Part shown: one piece after another, positions 17,947 through 26,035 of the stretch
Position numbering within the stretch: position 1 is the stretch's first letter
Layout of the letters: the number at the start of each line of letters is the position of its first letter
DNA from: Cocleimonas flava
GTDB taxonomy: Bacteria > Pseudomonadota > Gammaproteobacteria > Thiotrichales > Thiotrichaceae
Reading direction: 5' to 3'
DNA length: 64,000 nucleotides
Assembly (NCBI RefSeq): GCF_004339015.1
Contig: NZ_SMFQ01000002.1
Span: 245,351 to 309,350, forward strand
Translations under genes and position numbers: made by a program
Notes under the pieces: generated by a model
The model's database searches: none
What the model saw: only the letters and a program-made list of their open reading frames with translations
Told to the model about the DNA's origin: nothing

Positions 17947-18186
17947 CTAGAGCCATTCGCTTAAGTAGTAAATATATTGTCCTTCCGATGATTTTGAAGG
18001 ACCCACCACAATAGCAGCAAACTTTTTCTTTTCTTCGGCTGCGTTAGATACAGCTAATTCTTTAGTCTCAAAAATTTCAACGCAATTCGCAGGAAAGCGC
18101 TTTCTGTTTCTTTTAGGCACATACACGACAGCGAACCTTGGCAGTGAAACCTCAGTTTGAGGATCTGGCGGCACCATTCCTCTCAT
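17947..18186 (-). CDS. Small conserved-looking protein after rnfH (79 aa)
   Basis: Not recognised. Its ATG directly abuts the rnfH stop codon, so it is co-translated with rnfH as third gene of ratA-rnfH. It is basic in the middle (VPKRNRKRFPANCVEIF) and has no signal peptide or membrane segment. Good coding context and overlap spacing argue that it is real. A role cannot be assigned. Confidence 0.7.
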   Translation of the reverse strand: MRGMVPPDPQTEVSLPRFAVVYVPKRNRKRFPANCVEIFETKELAVSNAAEEKKKFAAIVVGPSKSSEGQYIYYLSEWL

Positions 18187-18519
18187 TTACTTTTCGACCT
18201 TATCAGCTTTAGCCTCACCACCACCTTTCTTAAGCGCTTTACCTTCAGCGGCGCGTTTTTTACGTACTTCTTTCGGGTCTGCAATTAACGGGCGATAAAT
18301 CTCTATCCGGTCTTTATCCCTCACTTTTTGCTTCATGGTTGTTACTTTGCCAAAGAGTCCGACTTTCATCGTATCCAAATCGAGTTCTGGGTATTGCTCC
18401 AACACTCCCGACTGTTGAATAACCTGTCGCACCTCTTCGCCCTCTTCGACTTCTGTAACTAGCAGGTTTTGCTCTTCGGGTAACGCATAAATGACTTCTA
18501 CATGGATTCGATTAGCCAT
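18187..18519 (-). CDS. rnfH: RnfH family ubiquitin-like protein
   Basis: 110-aa member of the RnfH family (beta-grasp, ubiquitin-like). Function is poorly known; it was named after rnf clusters but usually sits with ratA, as here. The core IHVEVIYALPEEQNLLVTEVEEG and DRIEIYRPLIADPKEVRKKRAAEGK are typical, followed by a Lys-rich tail. Its start overlaps the end of ratA by 8 nt. Confidence 0.93.
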   Translation of the reverse strand: MANRIHVEVIYALPEEQNLLVTEVEEGEEVRQVIQQSGVLEQYPELDLDTMKVGLFGKVTTMKQKVRDKDRIEIYRPLIADPKEVRKKRAAEGKALKKGGGEAKADKVEK

Positions 18520-18943
18520 AAACCACCTTAGCTTGCTTTACAAAAGAATCAACCATGGTGTTGGCAACTTGATTGAAGACCGGACCAACGACCACACTGA
18601 GAATCTTACTCGAAAACTCATACTCTAAATCAAGCGACACCTTACAAGCGCCAGGCTTTAATTCTTTAAAAGTCCAAAAACCATGCAGTTTTTTAAACGG
18701 ACCATCCACCAGCGTCATTTCTATTTGTTGATTTTCAGTGAGTATATTTTTGGTAGTAAAGGATTTTTTAACCGAGCCTTTTGATATGGTAACCGAACCC
18801 ACCACAGTATTTCCTTCTCGTGAAATTTCTTCTGAGGACCCGCACCAAGGCAGAAATTGCTGATACGATGACACATCATCAACGAGTTTATACATCTGTT
18901 CTGCACTATATGGTACTAATGCGCTTTTATTTACTTGAGACAT
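18512..18943 (-). CDS. ratA: RatA / coenzyme-Q binding START-domain protein
   Basis: 143-aa protein of the polyketide-cyclase / START fold. E. coli RatA is described as a toxin that blocks 70S assembly, while mitochondrial Coq10 homologues bind ubiquinone; the physiological role here is unknown. Typical segments are ALVPYSAEQMYKLVDDVSSYQQFLPWC and LEYEFSSKILSVVVGPVFNQVANTMVDSFVKQA. Divergent from smpB, which is a common arrangement. Confidence 0.93.
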   Translation of the reverse strand: MSQVNKSALVPYSAEQMYKLVDDVSSYQQFLPWCGSSEEISREGNTVVGSVTISKGSVKKSFTTKNILTENQQIEMTLVDGPFKKLHGFWTFKELKPGACKVSLDLEYEFSSKILSVVVGPVFNQVANTMVDSFVKQAKVVYG

Positions 18944-19059
18944 AAAAAAAAACCACTACAATCCTTCTACCTAACTTACATGATATTCTAACAGCGAATA
19001 TTTAGATTCGTCAGGTTATAATCCCTTTTTACTCAATATAGCAACAGGCTAGTATTTAG

Positions 19060-19542
19060 ATGGCAAAGAAAAACAAAAAGAAAAAAGGTCATGGTGGCCA
19101 AACCATAGCGCGCAATAAGGTTGCGTTTCATGACTATTTTATTGAAGACACGTTTGAAGCTGGCATGGTTCTGGAAGGCTGGGAAGTTAAAAGTCTACGC
19201 GATGGTCGTGCCCAGCTAAAAGAAGGTTATGTGTTCATTAAGAATGGAGAAGCGTGGATATCTGGCGCTCAAATTACACCACTATTAACCGCATCTACTC
19301 ACATTCATCCTAATGCAACTCGCGTAAGAAAACTTTTATTGCACGATTACGAAATTGTAAAACTAAAAGCAGAAGTTGATCGTAAAGGTTACTCAATATT
19401 GCCACTCTCTCTTTATTGGAAAAACAATCGAGTTAAGTTAGAAATTGGTGTTGGTAAAGGTAAAAAGCAACACGACAAACGTGCAACTGAAAAAGAAAAG
19501 GATTGGAACAGAGACAAACAGAGAGTGTTAAAAGGGAGATAA
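19060..19542 (+). CDS. smpB: SsrA-binding protein SmpB
   Basis: Partner of tmRNA in rescue of stalled ribosomes. The 160-aa protein has the diagnostic [32 protein letters not shown] and a basic C-terminal tail ([21 protein letters not shown]) that enters the decoding channel. I see no ssrA gene next to it; only 110 bp and repeat copy 5 separate it from dnaQ. Confidence 0.97.
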   Translation: MAKKNKKKKGHGGQTIARNKVAFHDYFIEDTFEAGMVLEGWEVKSLRDGRAQLKEGYVFIKNGEAWISGAQITPLLTASTHIHPNATRVRKLLLHDYEIVKLKAEVDRKGYSILPLSLYWKNNRVKLEIGVGKGKKQHDKRATEKEKDWNRDKQRVLKGR

Positions 19543-19583
19543 GACCAAAGAAACACTCATTTATAAGTTATTCATCAAATAGG

Positions 19584-19612
19584 CACCCCCCTACTTATAA
19601 CGAGTTTTTTTT
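19584..19612 (+). repeat. Dispersed repeat copy 5
   Basis: Exact core, 8-nt spacer ATAACGAG without hairpin potential, then T8. Convergent gap between smpB and dnaQ. Confidence 0.85.
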
Positions 19613-19652
19613 GTTTTATTACCTTACCGCACAGCCCCTGGATAGTTTCTAA

Positions 19653-20372
19653 TTAGCTCTTCCAGAGGGTCTTACCAGCCTCTTCTTGAATTTTTTGCAA
19701 ATATTCCTGATGACTATCTAATTCTGTAGCGTCGGCTTTTATTACTGCAAATGGCTTTCGTTCTGTATCCAGGCGAGTGAATGTCATTACACCAACCTCT
19801 GTCTCACTAGATCCTTCTGCTCCTAACGATAACGCTGTTTGCCCACCTGTCATCGCTAGATAAACATCAGCAAGTATCTCGGAGTCTAATAGCGCCCCAT
19901 GTAATTGACGATGATCATTGCTGATCATATAGCGCTTACACAACGCATCCAGAGAATTACGCTGCCCTGGATGAAGTTCTCTAGCTTGTACCAAGCTGTC
20001 ACTGATTTCGCAGATTGTGGCAAGGTCATTTATTCCGCCGGCAACATCGGCAGACAATAAAGAGAGCTCGTAATTTAGGAAACCAATATCAAAAGGTGCA
20101 TTGTGAATGATTAACTCTGCACCTTTCACATAATCTAAAAAGTCGACAGCAATCTCATTAAACCTGGGCTTGTCTGCCAGAAATTCAGAAGTAATACCAT
20201 GAACTGCCAAAGCCTCTTCATCACTTTCACGATCTGGCTTGATGTATTGATGATAGTTATTATTGGTCAACTTTCTATCGACCATCTCCACACAACCGAT
20301 TTCAATGATTCGGTGTCCATCGCGCGTTTCTAAACCAGTGGTTTCAGTATCAAGAAAAATCTGTCTAATCAT
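19653..20372 (-). CDS. dnaQ: DNA polymerase III epsilon (proofreading) subunit
   Basis: 3'-5' exonuclease subunit of the replicative polymerase. The DEDDh exonuclease motifs are visible: IFLDTETTGLE (Exo I), IIHNAPFDIGFLNYEL (Exo II) and HGALLDSEILADVY (Exo III with His). The 239-aa length is normal. It lies 14 bp downstream of rnhA on the same strand in the E. coli-like neighbourhood dnaQ-rnhA-yafS. Confidence 0.96.
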   Translation of the reverse strand: MIRQIFLDTETTGLETRDGHRIIEIGCVEMVDRKLTNNNYHQYIKPDRESDEEALAVHGITSEFLADKPRFNEIAVDFLDYVKGAELIIHNAPFDIGFLNYELSLLSADVAGGINDLATICEISDSLVQARELHPGQRNSLDALCKRYMISNDHRQLHGALLDSEILADVYLAMTGGQTALSLGAEGSSETEVGVMTFTRLDTERKPFAVIKADATELDSHQEYLQKIQEEAGKTLWKS

Positions 20373-20386
20373 TTAAATATATTACC

Positions 20387-20836
20387 TTAGGTATTCCCTT
20401 TCTTTTCATCCATGGCGCGATTCGCCAAATCATCCGCCCGTTCATTACCCGGATGACCACTATGACCTTTAATCCAATGCCAATTAATATTGTGAGTTTG
20501 TACCGCAGCATCTAATCGCTGCCATAAATCTTTATTTTTTACAGGTTTCTTTGCGGCGGTTTTCCAGCCACGTTTTTTCCAGCCATCCATCCATTCCAGA
20601 ATACCTTTTCGGACGTATTGAGAATCCGTAGTCAGTTCTATTTCACAAGAACGAGATAGCATCTCCAAAGCACTGATTGCAGCCATTAATTCCATGCGGT
20701 TATTCGTGGTTTCAGCCTCATAACCATAGATTTCTTTCTCGTGCTCACCAAACTTCAATACCGCACCCCAACCACCTGGACCAGGATTTCCCCTGCATCC
20801 ACCGTCTGTATAGACGATTACTTTCTGTTCACTCAT
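20387..20836 (-). CDS. rnhA: Ribonuclease HI
   Basis: Degrades RNA in RNA-DNA hybrids. Active-site carboxylates sit in [16 protein letters not shown] (Asp), [10 protein letters not shown] (Glu), ELTTDSQYV (Asp) and [16 protein letters not shown] (His/Asp). The 149-aa length is typical. Its ATG overlaps the stop of the upstream methyltransferase gene (4 nt). Confidence 0.97.
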   Translation of the reverse strand: MSEQKVIVYTDGGCRGNPGPGGWGAVLKFGEHEKEIYGYEAETTNNRMELMAAISALEMLSRSCEIELTTDSQYVRKGILEWMDGWKKRGWKTAAKKPVKNKDLWQRLDAAVQTHNINWHWIKGHSGHPGNERADDLANRAMDEKKGNT

Positions 20837-21669
20837 AAATTCGAATAATTATCTTGTCTTATTTTTTTTGCGGTTCTGTTTAATGCGACTTTACCGCCAC
20901 TTAACACAGCCGGCGCCTGCCAGACCTTCTTATCTGGCCGCATTGCTATGACACGTTTTTTAGCGTGTATCACATACATATTTCCTAAAATAGGCCCTGT
21001 ATATTCACCCCAACTTTCCAACCAACGTAAACTTTCGAAAAGTTTTTTATTTTTTACGCCAGGTCTATAACCCAGATAGTTAACATCCAGTACTTTAAAT
21101 CCCAAGAGTGAAAACCAGTCTTTCACTCTATTGACGCTACGCATTTTATAGGGACTCTGGCGCTTTTGACGAAAGTGCCTCATTTGACGCCCAAGATTAG
21201 AAAGTGAATGAGGATTAAACCCAATTAAAATACAATGACCCTCGGGCACCAGTATTCTATCAATTTCTCGTAGCACCTGATGAGGATTTTTTGAAGACTC
21301 TAATATGTGGCTTGCAACAACAAGATCGACATTATCAGTAGATATCGGCAGCTGTTCGTTTGCCGCTATCAAAGAATAATTTTTATTCAGTTGCGACGCT
21401 AACGGCCCATTTTTTTCAATAGCATTCTTAGCTATACCTTCCCTAAACTTTAGCGCTTCGTCATTAACCAAAGAGAAGTCTGCGGTAATCCTGGAATGCT
21501 TTAATAAATCAGTCTGACCACTCAAAACACCCATTTGTATTGCATAATAACCAAATATTTCTGACATTAAATCAGAAAAAAAACCATCTAATTCGTCTAA
21601 GGTTGCGGCTCCAGAATGAGAGCTATACCAATTAGAACAATGCTTTAGTACTTCTTCGTTGTTTCTCAT
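20833..21669 (-). CDS. YafS-like class I methyltransferase
   Basis: 278-aa SAM-dependent methyltransferase fold: [45 protein letters not shown] carries the post-I and III motifs of the UbiE/type-11 group. Motif I is not obvious, which is usual for the YafS subgroup. The substrate is unknown. Gene order with rnhA and dnaQ matches E. coli yafS. The glyoxalase II gene (gloB) that lies next to yafS in E. coli is missing here. Confidence 0.8.
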   Translation of the reverse strand: MRNNEEVLKHCSNWYSSHSGAATLDELDGFFSDLMSEIFGYYAIQMGVLSGQTDLLKHSRITADFSLVNDEALKFREGIAKNAIEKNGPLASQLNKNYSLIAANEQLPISTDNVDLVVASHILESSKNPHQVLREIDRILVPEGHCILIGFNPHSLSNLGRQMRHFRQKRQSPYKMRSVNRVKDWFSLLGFKVLDVNYLGYRPGVKNKKLFESLRWLESWGEYTGPILGNMYVIHAKKRVIAMRPDKKVWQAPAVLSGGKVALNRTAKKIRQDNYSNL

Positions 21670-21881
21670 TTACTATTTAATCACCTCGTATAAGCGACAC
21701 AGAACAAACCCAAAACCAATATATCCCTTGAGATTAAGCCCATATCATACTATATTTGATAGTAATATCGGGGGATACCATAGAGTTACCTTTAGATGAA
21801 AATATCTTAAATATATAATTATTTTTATCTCTAAAAGTATACTCTATTTTTTTATAGCATTTAAAATTTAAGGGCGCGGGG

Positions 21882-23291
21882 ATGAAAACCAACCACTCAC
21901 CAATCAGGGTGACTATTACTTTTATTATATCAATTTTATCGATATATGGACTTCCAACCTTAGTTTCTGCTCAAAATCCAACCGATGACCAAAGCATTCT
22001 AAATGCGGCTCGAGCGCTAGGAGTTGTAAACAACGCAGCGAGAACACCTCAACAACAAACATACATCCCCAGAACACAAGCTACGAATAACCCTGCTGCA
22101 AATAGAGTTAAACATGACCCTTATGCTGCTAAACGTCAGCAAATTCTTAGACAAAATGCAGCAAGAAGAAAGGCGCACCAACAACGCATACAACAACTTC
22201 AAAGACAGCAATACCAAAAAGCGAACCTACAGAGAACTCAACAACAGAATTCGCAACATAACCTTTGGAATCGCGTTTACCAAGGCTTTAGATTCCGTGA
22301 TTACAGACACCAACCGCTGGTAAAAAAATATACGCGCGAATTTTCCCGTAGCCCTCAAAGAATTCAACAACTAGCTGATCGTTCTTCTGATTACCTGTTT
22401 ATGGTAGTAAACGAATTAAACCGTCGCAGAATGCCAACTGAATTAGCTTTACTCCCTTTTGTAGAAAGCGCATACAAGAATGTTGCCTTTTCACACGCGG
22501 GTGCTGCTGGCATGTGGCAATTCATACCTGCTACAGGTCGTAGGTATGGCTTAAAACAAACACGAAGCTATGATGCTAGATTAGACTCTCATCAGGCAAC
22601 ACGCGCTGCCCTGGACTATTTACAGCAATTAAATCGCGAATTTAAAGGCGACTGGCTTCTATCTCTGGCTGCCTATAACTGTGGTGAATACAGAGTTCAC
22701 AGAGAGATCGCGAAAAACAGAAGCAGAGGCAAAAGAACAGATTACTGGAGCCTTGACCTTCCAAGAGAAACAAAGCAATACGTACCGCGTTTACTTGCAT
22801 TTAAAGAGATATATCGCAACCCGAGCGCTTACCAGGTTCGCCTTAGAGGTATTCCAAACAGCCCTGCTCTAGCACGCATCAATGTAAACAAACCCGTAAA
22901 TCTCAGAAAAGCAGCTGCTCGCGCAGGTGTTCCTGCAGACAAATTACTGGCTCTTAATTCTGGCTATCTGCACGGCATTACTACACCAAGATACTCAAAC
23001 AAAATAACACTTCCTCGCAGATACGCTGGTCGTTTACACAAAGCGATACAATCACTACCTCCTGCGAAAGATGTACATAATATTACTGCTAGAAAATATG
23101 CCAAATCGCGTGGGAAACGCAGTAAGTTTCGCTACCATAAGGTTAGACGAGGCGATAACTTATTCCGTATTGCACGTAAACATGGAACAACAGTTAAACG
23201 CATAAAACGCCTCAACAAAATGAGAGGCAATAAAATCTGGCCAGGCAAGCGACTCATCATTGCCAAGAGCTCACGAAGAAGCTACTCTTAG
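21882..23291 (+). CDS. mltD: Membrane-bound lytic murein transglycosylase D
   Basis: Cleaves peptidoglycan glycan strands, forming 1,6-anhydromuramyl ends. A signal peptide (about residues 1-30) leads into a Gln/Arg-rich linker. The SLT domain (about 160-290) carries catalytic Glu in ALLPFVESAYKN, then SHAGAAGMWQFIPATGRRYGL and LSLAAYNCGEYRV. One clear LysM repeat (YHKVRRGDNLFRIARKHGTTVKRIKRLN) ends the protein. There is no lipobox cysteine, unlike E. coli MltD, so membrane anchoring may differ. A good terminator follows. Confidence 0.93.
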   Translation: MKTNHSPIRVTITFIISILSIYGLPTLVSAQNPTDDQSILNAARALGVVNNAARTPQQQTYIPRTQATNNPAANRVKHDPYAAKRQQILRQNAARRKAHQQRIQQLQRQQYQKANLQRTQQQNSQHNLWNRVYQGFRFRDYRHQPLVKKYTREFSRSPQRIQQLADRSSDYLFMVVNELNRRRMPTELALLPFVESAYKNVAFSHAGAAGMWQFIPATGRRYGLKQTRSYDARLDSHQATRAALDYLQQLNREFKGDWLLSLAAYNCGEYRVHREIAKNRSRGKRTDYWSLDLPRETKQYVPRLLAFKEIYRNPSAYQVRLRGIPNSPALARINVNKPVNLRKAAARAGVPADKLLALNSGYLHGITTPRYSNKITLPRRYAGRLHKAIQSLPPAKDVHNITARKYAKSRGKRSKFRYHKVRRGDNLFRIARKHGTTVKRIKRLNKMRGNKIWPGKRLIIAKSSRRSYS

Positions 23292-23296
23292 TTATC

Positions 23297-23322
23297 AAAA
23301 CCACCTTTTAGGTGGTTTTTTT
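23297..23322 (+). terminator. Terminator of mltD
   Basis: Hairpin ACCACC-tttta-GGTGGT preceded by A4 and followed by T7, 6 bp after the stop. Confidence 0.92.
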
Positions 23323-23362
23323 ATGTCCTTTTAATCTTCATTATTTTTAGCAATTCTTAATT

Positions 23363-23947
23363 ATGGAACATCAACTCAGAGACTCTTTAAAGATAAAAAG
23401 ATCATCGCTATCAAAGCAATCTCAAGCTAAAAAATCCAGAAAGATAGTTGAAACCGTTATATCCTCTGATGCTTACCAACACGCTAAAAAAATTGGCACT
23501 TACTATTCTGTCAAAGGAGAGGCCGACCCTGCTGATCTCATCAAGCTAAGCCAAAAAGAGGCTACAAATAAAACTTTCTATCTACCCGTACTTTCCTCAG
23601 ACAAACAGCAAGGTTTGTTATTTGGCGAGTTAACGCCTAATACAAAATTTGAGAACAATAGATTTTCTATCCCCGAACCCATATTTGAAGAAAGCGACTT
23701 AATCAGTGGAGAACAATTAGACTTTGTATTAGTTCCACTTCTTGGCTTTGACAAAAATGGAAACAGACTTGGGATGGGCGGTGGCTTTTATGATCGATGC
23801 TTTGCTTTTAAAAAAAGCACACAAAATAAAACACTGCTAATGGGTTTTGCCTATGACTTTCAGGAAATAGATGAGCTTACCCCAGAAAACTGGGATGTAA
23901 GGCTCGATTTAATCGCAACTGAAACCCAGCTGATAGATTTGCGCTAG
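23363..23947 (+). CDS. 5-formyltetrahydrofolate cyclo-ligase
   Basis: Converts 5-formyl-THF to 5,10-methenyl-THF with ATP (YgfA/Fau family). 194 aa with the family motifs IGTYYSVKGEADPADLI, VLVPLLGFDKNGNRLGMGGGFYDRCF. In many gammaproteobacteria the 6S RNA gene lies just upstream; only 70 bp including the mltD terminator is available here, so 6S RNA is absent at this spot. It overlaps the convergent lipoprotein gene by 4 nt. Confidence 0.92.
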   Translation: MEHQLRDSLKIKRSSLSKQSQAKKSRKIVETVISSDAYQHAKKIGTYYSVKGEADPADLIKLSQKEATNKTFYLPVLSSDKQQGLLFGELTPNTKFENNRFSIPEPIFEESDLISGEQLDFVLVPLLGFDKNGNRLGMGGGFYDRCFAFKKSTQNKTLLMGFAYDFQEIDELTPENWDVRLDLIATETQLIDLR

Positions 23948-24552
23948 ATTTGTTTTCCAGAATGTTTCTTCTCATCCTGAGGGATTGGATCACTTGGCAT
24001 CATCAACGGCTTAGAGAGCTCTCTCTTTAATTCTTGCGTACCTTCTTCAATAACACGACCCAATTCATTCATCGACTCAGATAATGACTCATCCAGTCCT
24101 TTTACGCCTTCCTGCATCAAGCCATTCAACTGATCAAAAATATTATTTGCTGTGTATTTGACTACCGATGTCATCGATTTTTTAACATTCACGCGCCAAC
24201 CGTGATTTGTTTTCACAAGAACAGTGACACCAGGCATTTTAATCCCTGACTCGCCCATTTCACTTGTATAGAGGACAGTTGAAACTTCCGACCGTGTCTC
24301 CCCTATCATTTGCTCGCCCAGTTCAAATCTTTCTGGATGTAGCTTATCGGTGTTCAAATACTTCAAATAATCAACCGTATCCCACGTTGCCATGATCTTG
24401 GCCGATTCCATATCCCTATCTTGAATCGCTTGCCAAAAAGCCTGACTCACTTGTTTTGGTGACTCTGCTTTATTCGCATTGCATGCAACCAGAGAAAATA
24501 TAATGACCAGCATAGGCAACACACATACAAATTTTTTGAATGTGTTTTTCAT
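23944..24552 (-). CDS. Putative lipoprotein, unknown function
   Basis: 202 aa with signal peptide MKNTFKKFVCVLPMLVIIFSLVAC and lipobox LVAC. The first half (SPKQVSQAFWQAIQDRDMESAKIMATWD ... VTVLVKTNHGWRVNVKKS) resembles the NTF2-like DUF4878 type of secreted protein. The second half is a helical segment (QLNGLMQEGVKGLDESLSESMNELGRVIEEGTQELKRELS) with coiled-coil character. It begins 2 bp after the mtaB stop, so it is probably co-transcribed with mtaB. Confidence 0.8.
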   Translation of the reverse strand: MKNTFKKFVCVLPMLVIIFSLVACNANKAESPKQVSQAFWQAIQDRDMESAKIMATWDTVDYLKYLNTDKLHPERFELGEQMIGETRSEVSTVLYTSEMGESGIKMPGVTVLVKTNHGWRVNVKKSMTSVVKYTANNIFDQLNGLMQEGVKGLDESLSESMNELGRVIEEGTQELKRELSKPLMMPSDPIPQDEKKHSGKQI

Positions 24553-24554
24553 TG

Positions 24555-25844
24555 TTACAATACCTTTCCCATTAATACGCTTTTAGTCGATGAGTAATCC
24601 AGAATCTGAGTTCGTTTTACCCTACCTTCTAATAAGACATCATTTTGCCCAATAGATTCAACACGACAGAAGTTTGGTGCGTAACCACTATAGACTAACT
24701 TACCCTCTTCATTGTTTTTCTGACCTTCCCACAAGACATCCACTTGTTGATTAATCTGCTGTTGATGAAAGTCTTTCTTTAACTCATCTGCTAACAAGTG
24801 AAGCTCGTGACTTCTTTGTTTTTTTATTTCATCAGCAATCTGATTTTGCAAACCCGCTGCTTTAGTTCCTTCTCTGGGAGAAAAAGCAAATATATGCATG
24901 TGACCGAAACCTATCGACTCAACATTTTTCAATGTAGAAGCCCATTCTTCATCTGTCTCACCGGGGAACCCAACAATAATATCTGTTGTTACATTAAACT
25001 CAGGGATTGCAGTTCTTGCCTGTTGAATAAGCGTCGAAAAATCTTCAACCTTGCAACGTCTAGACATGCGGCGCAAAACCGAATTTGCGCCACTTTGCAA
25101 AGGCAAATGCATATGCGGCATCAAACGCTTATTTTCAAACAAAGTAAAAAAGTCTTCAGGTAAATCCCAAGGCTCAACAGATGCAAAACGAATTCTAGGT
25201 ATATCAGTATCTATCAAGAGAACTTTCACCAAATCAGTCAGCGAGCTATCAATATCACTACCATAACCGCCCACATGCACGCCTGTCAGCACAATCTCTT
25301 GAATACCTTGCTGATGCAAATGATTAACCTCATCAACGATATCGGCCATTGTACGGCTTTTTTCTTCGCCTCTGGCTACCGTAACAATGCAATAGGTACA
25401 GCGATAACGACAACCATCCTGAATTTTTATAAATGCGCGATGCTTACCCCTTAAAAACAAAGAAGACTCATCTGGCTCCATTGCATTTAATGGCATAGTA
25501 TTCGCTGAAAACTCATCCATTACTTTTCTAGGCAACAGATCTTTATCCTGATTATTGACGACTAAATCCACACCAATTCGTGTTGCAACTTCCTTTTCTT
25601 CAAGTGTCGCGTAACAACCACTCACCACCAATTTAGATTGAGGGTTTTCACGATGCAAACGATTCATGAGTTTACGAGATTTCTTCGTAGCTTCGGTTGT
25701 TACAGCACAGGTATTAACTACCACCACATCGGCAACTTCGGCATCCTTGACTATCCTATGCCCTTCTCCTGTGAACTCTCTGGACCACTGCTCAAGCTCT
25801 GCTTCGTTGAGTCTGCAACCTAGTGCTTTTAAATGTATTTTCAT
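24555..25844 (-). CDS. mtaB: tRNA (t6A37) methylthiotransferase
   Basis: Radical-SAM enzyme that adds a methylthio group to t6A at position 37 of tRNAs reading ANN codons. N-terminal UPF0004 domain cysteines (LGCRLNEAE, VNTCAVTTEA, VSGCYATL) bind the auxiliary cluster, the radical-SAM motif CRYRCTYCIV binds the second cluster, and a TRAM domain closes the protein (about 365-425). The LGCRLN rather than LGCPKN form and the 429-aa length fit MtaB, not RimO or MiaB. Confidence 0.92.
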   Translation of the reverse strand: MKIHLKALGCRLNEAELEQWSREFTGEGHRIVKDAEVADVVVVNTCAVTTEATKKSRKLMNRLHRENPQSKLVVSGCYATLEEKEVATRIGVDLVVNNQDKDLLPRKVMDEFSANTMPLNAMEPDESSLFLRGKHRAFIKIQDGCRYRCTYCIVTVARGEEKSRTMADIVDEVNHLHQQGIQEIVLTGVHVGGYGSDIDSSLTDLVKVLLIDTDIPRIRFASVEPWDLPEDFFTLFENKRLMPHMHLPLQSGANSVLRRMSRRCKVEDFSTLIQQARTAIPEFNVTTDIIVGFPGETDEEWASTLKNVESIGFGHMHIFAFSPREGTKAAGLQNQIADEIKKQRSHELHLLADELKKDFHQQQINQQVDVLWEGQKNNEEGKLVYSGYAPNFCRVESIGQNDVLLEGRVKRTQILDYSSTKSVLMGKVL

Positions 25845-25925
25845 GGCAAGTTTTGATCTTGGAATTAAAATAAAAAAGGAATAAATTGTAATCAGATTAA
25901 CATTACATCAAACACAGAATCAATT

Positions 25926-25954
25926 AAGCCAATGCTCTTGCGAGTCATTGGCTT
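25926..25954 (-). terminator. Hairpin 3' of ppiD
   Basis: Perfect 9-bp inverted repeat AAGCCAATG / CATTGGCTT with 11-nt loop, directly after the T-run of repeat copy 6 when read in the ppiD direction. No own T-run follows on the minus strand. Confidence 0.5.
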
Positions 25955-25980
25955 AAAAACCCCATATAAGTAGGGGGGTG
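25955..25980 (-). repeat. Dispersed repeat copy 6
   Basis: Minus-strand exact core, 8-nt spacer ATATGGGG, T5. CCCC/GGGG can pair. It lies downstream of ppiD in the direction of transcription and adjoins a separate hairpin. Confidence 0.85.
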
Positions 25981-26035
25981 TATTTAGCTTTAAAGAGCGA
26001 TGAAACCAACTCTTCAAACAGTAAAAAGTGTTAAT

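Noticed and set aside
19543..19652. ssrA (tmRNA) beside smpB
   Set aside because: Only 110 bp are present, filled by a repeat copy; no tRNA-like ends or tag frame.
23292..23362. 6S RNA gene upstream of the 5-formyl-THF cyclo-ligase gene
   Set aside because: The 71-bp gap is taken up by the mltD terminator and is far too short.
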